Positions 63,646-64,000 of a stretch of 64,000 bases of DNA are shown one piece after another (the stretch's first letter is position 1; each line of letters starts with the position of its first letter). The stretch spans positions 184,984-248,983 of the forward strand of contig NZ_RRYT01000004.1 of the NCBI RefSeq assembly GCF_006363815.1. Reading direction: 5' to 3'. The position numbers and the translations under genes were made by a program. The stretch is from Thermomonospora catenispora (GTDB lineage Bacteria > Actinomycetota > Actinomycetes > Streptosporangiales > Streptosporangiaceae). Under the pieces are notes generated by a model. It saw nothing but the letters and a program-made list of their open reading frames with translations, did not search any database and was not told the DNA's origin.

Positions 63646-64000
63646 AGGCGGCTCCTTTCAGCGGCGGTCAACGGGTTGAGAGGCGGCAGGGGTGTGCCGG
63701 TCAGCGCGGCGGTCAGCAGTGCTTCACCGGGGGTCAGGCCGCGGCCGGCGTAGCGCCAGTGGGCGATGACGAGCACCCGGTCTTCCTCGGTCAAGGGCAG
63801 CCGCCCGGTGGTGATCTGCTGGTGTTGCTGGTTGTGCCGGATGCGGGCGGCGCGCAGCCGTGCGAGGGTGGTGGAGTAGTGGCGGGATTTGGTGGTGAAG
63901 TGGCCGCGGAAGCCGAGCATGTGCGCCCACTCCGCCAGCCGCAGCCCGGCCATCTCGGGCAGAGCGCCTAGGTGCAGGCAGGCGGCGATAAGACGCCGGG
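63633..64000 (-). CDS. RepSA-like replication initiator, C-terminal part only
   Basis: The frame is open to the right edge, so the beginning is outside the window. The visible about 121 residues contain EMAGLRLAEWAHMLGFRGHF, then TKSRHYSTTLARLRAARI, the C-terminal signature of pSAM2 RepSA-type initiators. The end lies inside the xis start. RepSA is used for rolling-circle replication of excised elements, so the element may be capable of autonomous replication, if complete. Confidence 0.85.
   Translation of the reverse strand, partial: RRLIAACLHLGALPEMAGLRLAEWAHMLGFRGHFTTKSRHYSTTLARLRAARIRHNQQHQQITTGRLPLTEEDRVLVIAHWRYAGRGLTPGEALLTAALTGTPLPPLNPLTAAERSRLWSH

Larger units (their letters stand above)
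62089..64000. mobile_element. End of a pSAM2-like integrated element at tRNA-Thr
   Basis: From tRNA-Thr outward: hairpin, TGCTAAC repeats, tyrosine integrase, Xis-like helix-turn-helix protein, and a RepSA-like replication protein, all on the minus strand. This int-xis-repSA order is the hallmark of actinomycete integrative and conjugative elements. Transfer genes and the second attachment site must lie beyond the right edge. Confidence 0.8.

Overview
The window is about 72% G+C. It has actinomycete-type gene grammar: GTG and TTG starts, ATGA/GTGA/TTGA overlaps, DUF397/XRE pairs, DUF5703, DUF5996, a membrane protein fused to dTMP kinase, and a pSAM2-like integrated element. It is a chromosomal segment of a filamentous actinomycete. 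The style suggests Streptosporangiales/Thermomonosporaceae, but that placement is inference; no rRNA or other species marker is present.

Layout. At 1-1100 lies the edge of a [NiFe]-hydrogenase maturation cluster (HypC-like, SIS isomerase, PadR). At 1500-5600 are an odd inverted-repeat/TGCTAAC pair, a DUF397/XRE pair, a 315-bp array of degenerate 15-bp repeats, and a membrane cNMP-binding/cyclase-like protein. At 5.9-21.4 kb are two beta-glucan utilisation loci. Each has a LacI regulator and a CUT1-type ABC importer without its own ATPase; the first adds GH1 and GH16 enzymes, the second a GH5 enzyme. A Cys-rich copper-storage-like protein and an unrecognised protein lie between them. A c-di-AMP (ydaO/yuaA) riboswitch at about 21.5 kb precedes a CHAP peptidase.

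At 23.7-29.2 kb is the most unusual part. It is a tightly packed four-gene operon: a GrpE-like protein, an Hsp70 with an extra beta domain, a TPR/membrane/OmpA-like protein, and a J-like protein with a Cys4 site and membrane segments. It looks like a dedicated, membrane- or wall-associated Hsp70 machine, separate from housekeeping DnaK-DnaJ-GrpE.

At 29.4-34.9 kb are an anti-anti-sigma protein and a five-gene nickel/peptide importer whose promoter carries a near-perfect Nur box (TTGCAA-N5-TTGCAG). Nickel is the assigned substrate, which fits the hydrogenase genes at the left edge. At 35-45.6 kb is a patchwork of intact genes (secreted hydrolase, acyl-CoA dehydrogenase, DUF5996, SpoIIE phosphatase, YciO, WYL regulator) and decayed ones: a PaaX remnant, a protein with a nonsense codon, an epoxide hydrolase with an internal amber codon, and a small secreted Cys-rich protein with a displaced signal-peptide start.

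At 45.9-62.2 kb is a core block: tRNA-Leu, M20 peptidase, topA, MFS-tmk, holB, low-molecular-weight phosphatase, fructosamine kinase family protein, PSP1 protein, DUF427 protein, secreted peptidase and tRNA-Thr. From tRNA-Thr to the right edge is the end of an integrative element (Int, Xis, RepSA-like) oriented towards the tRNA.
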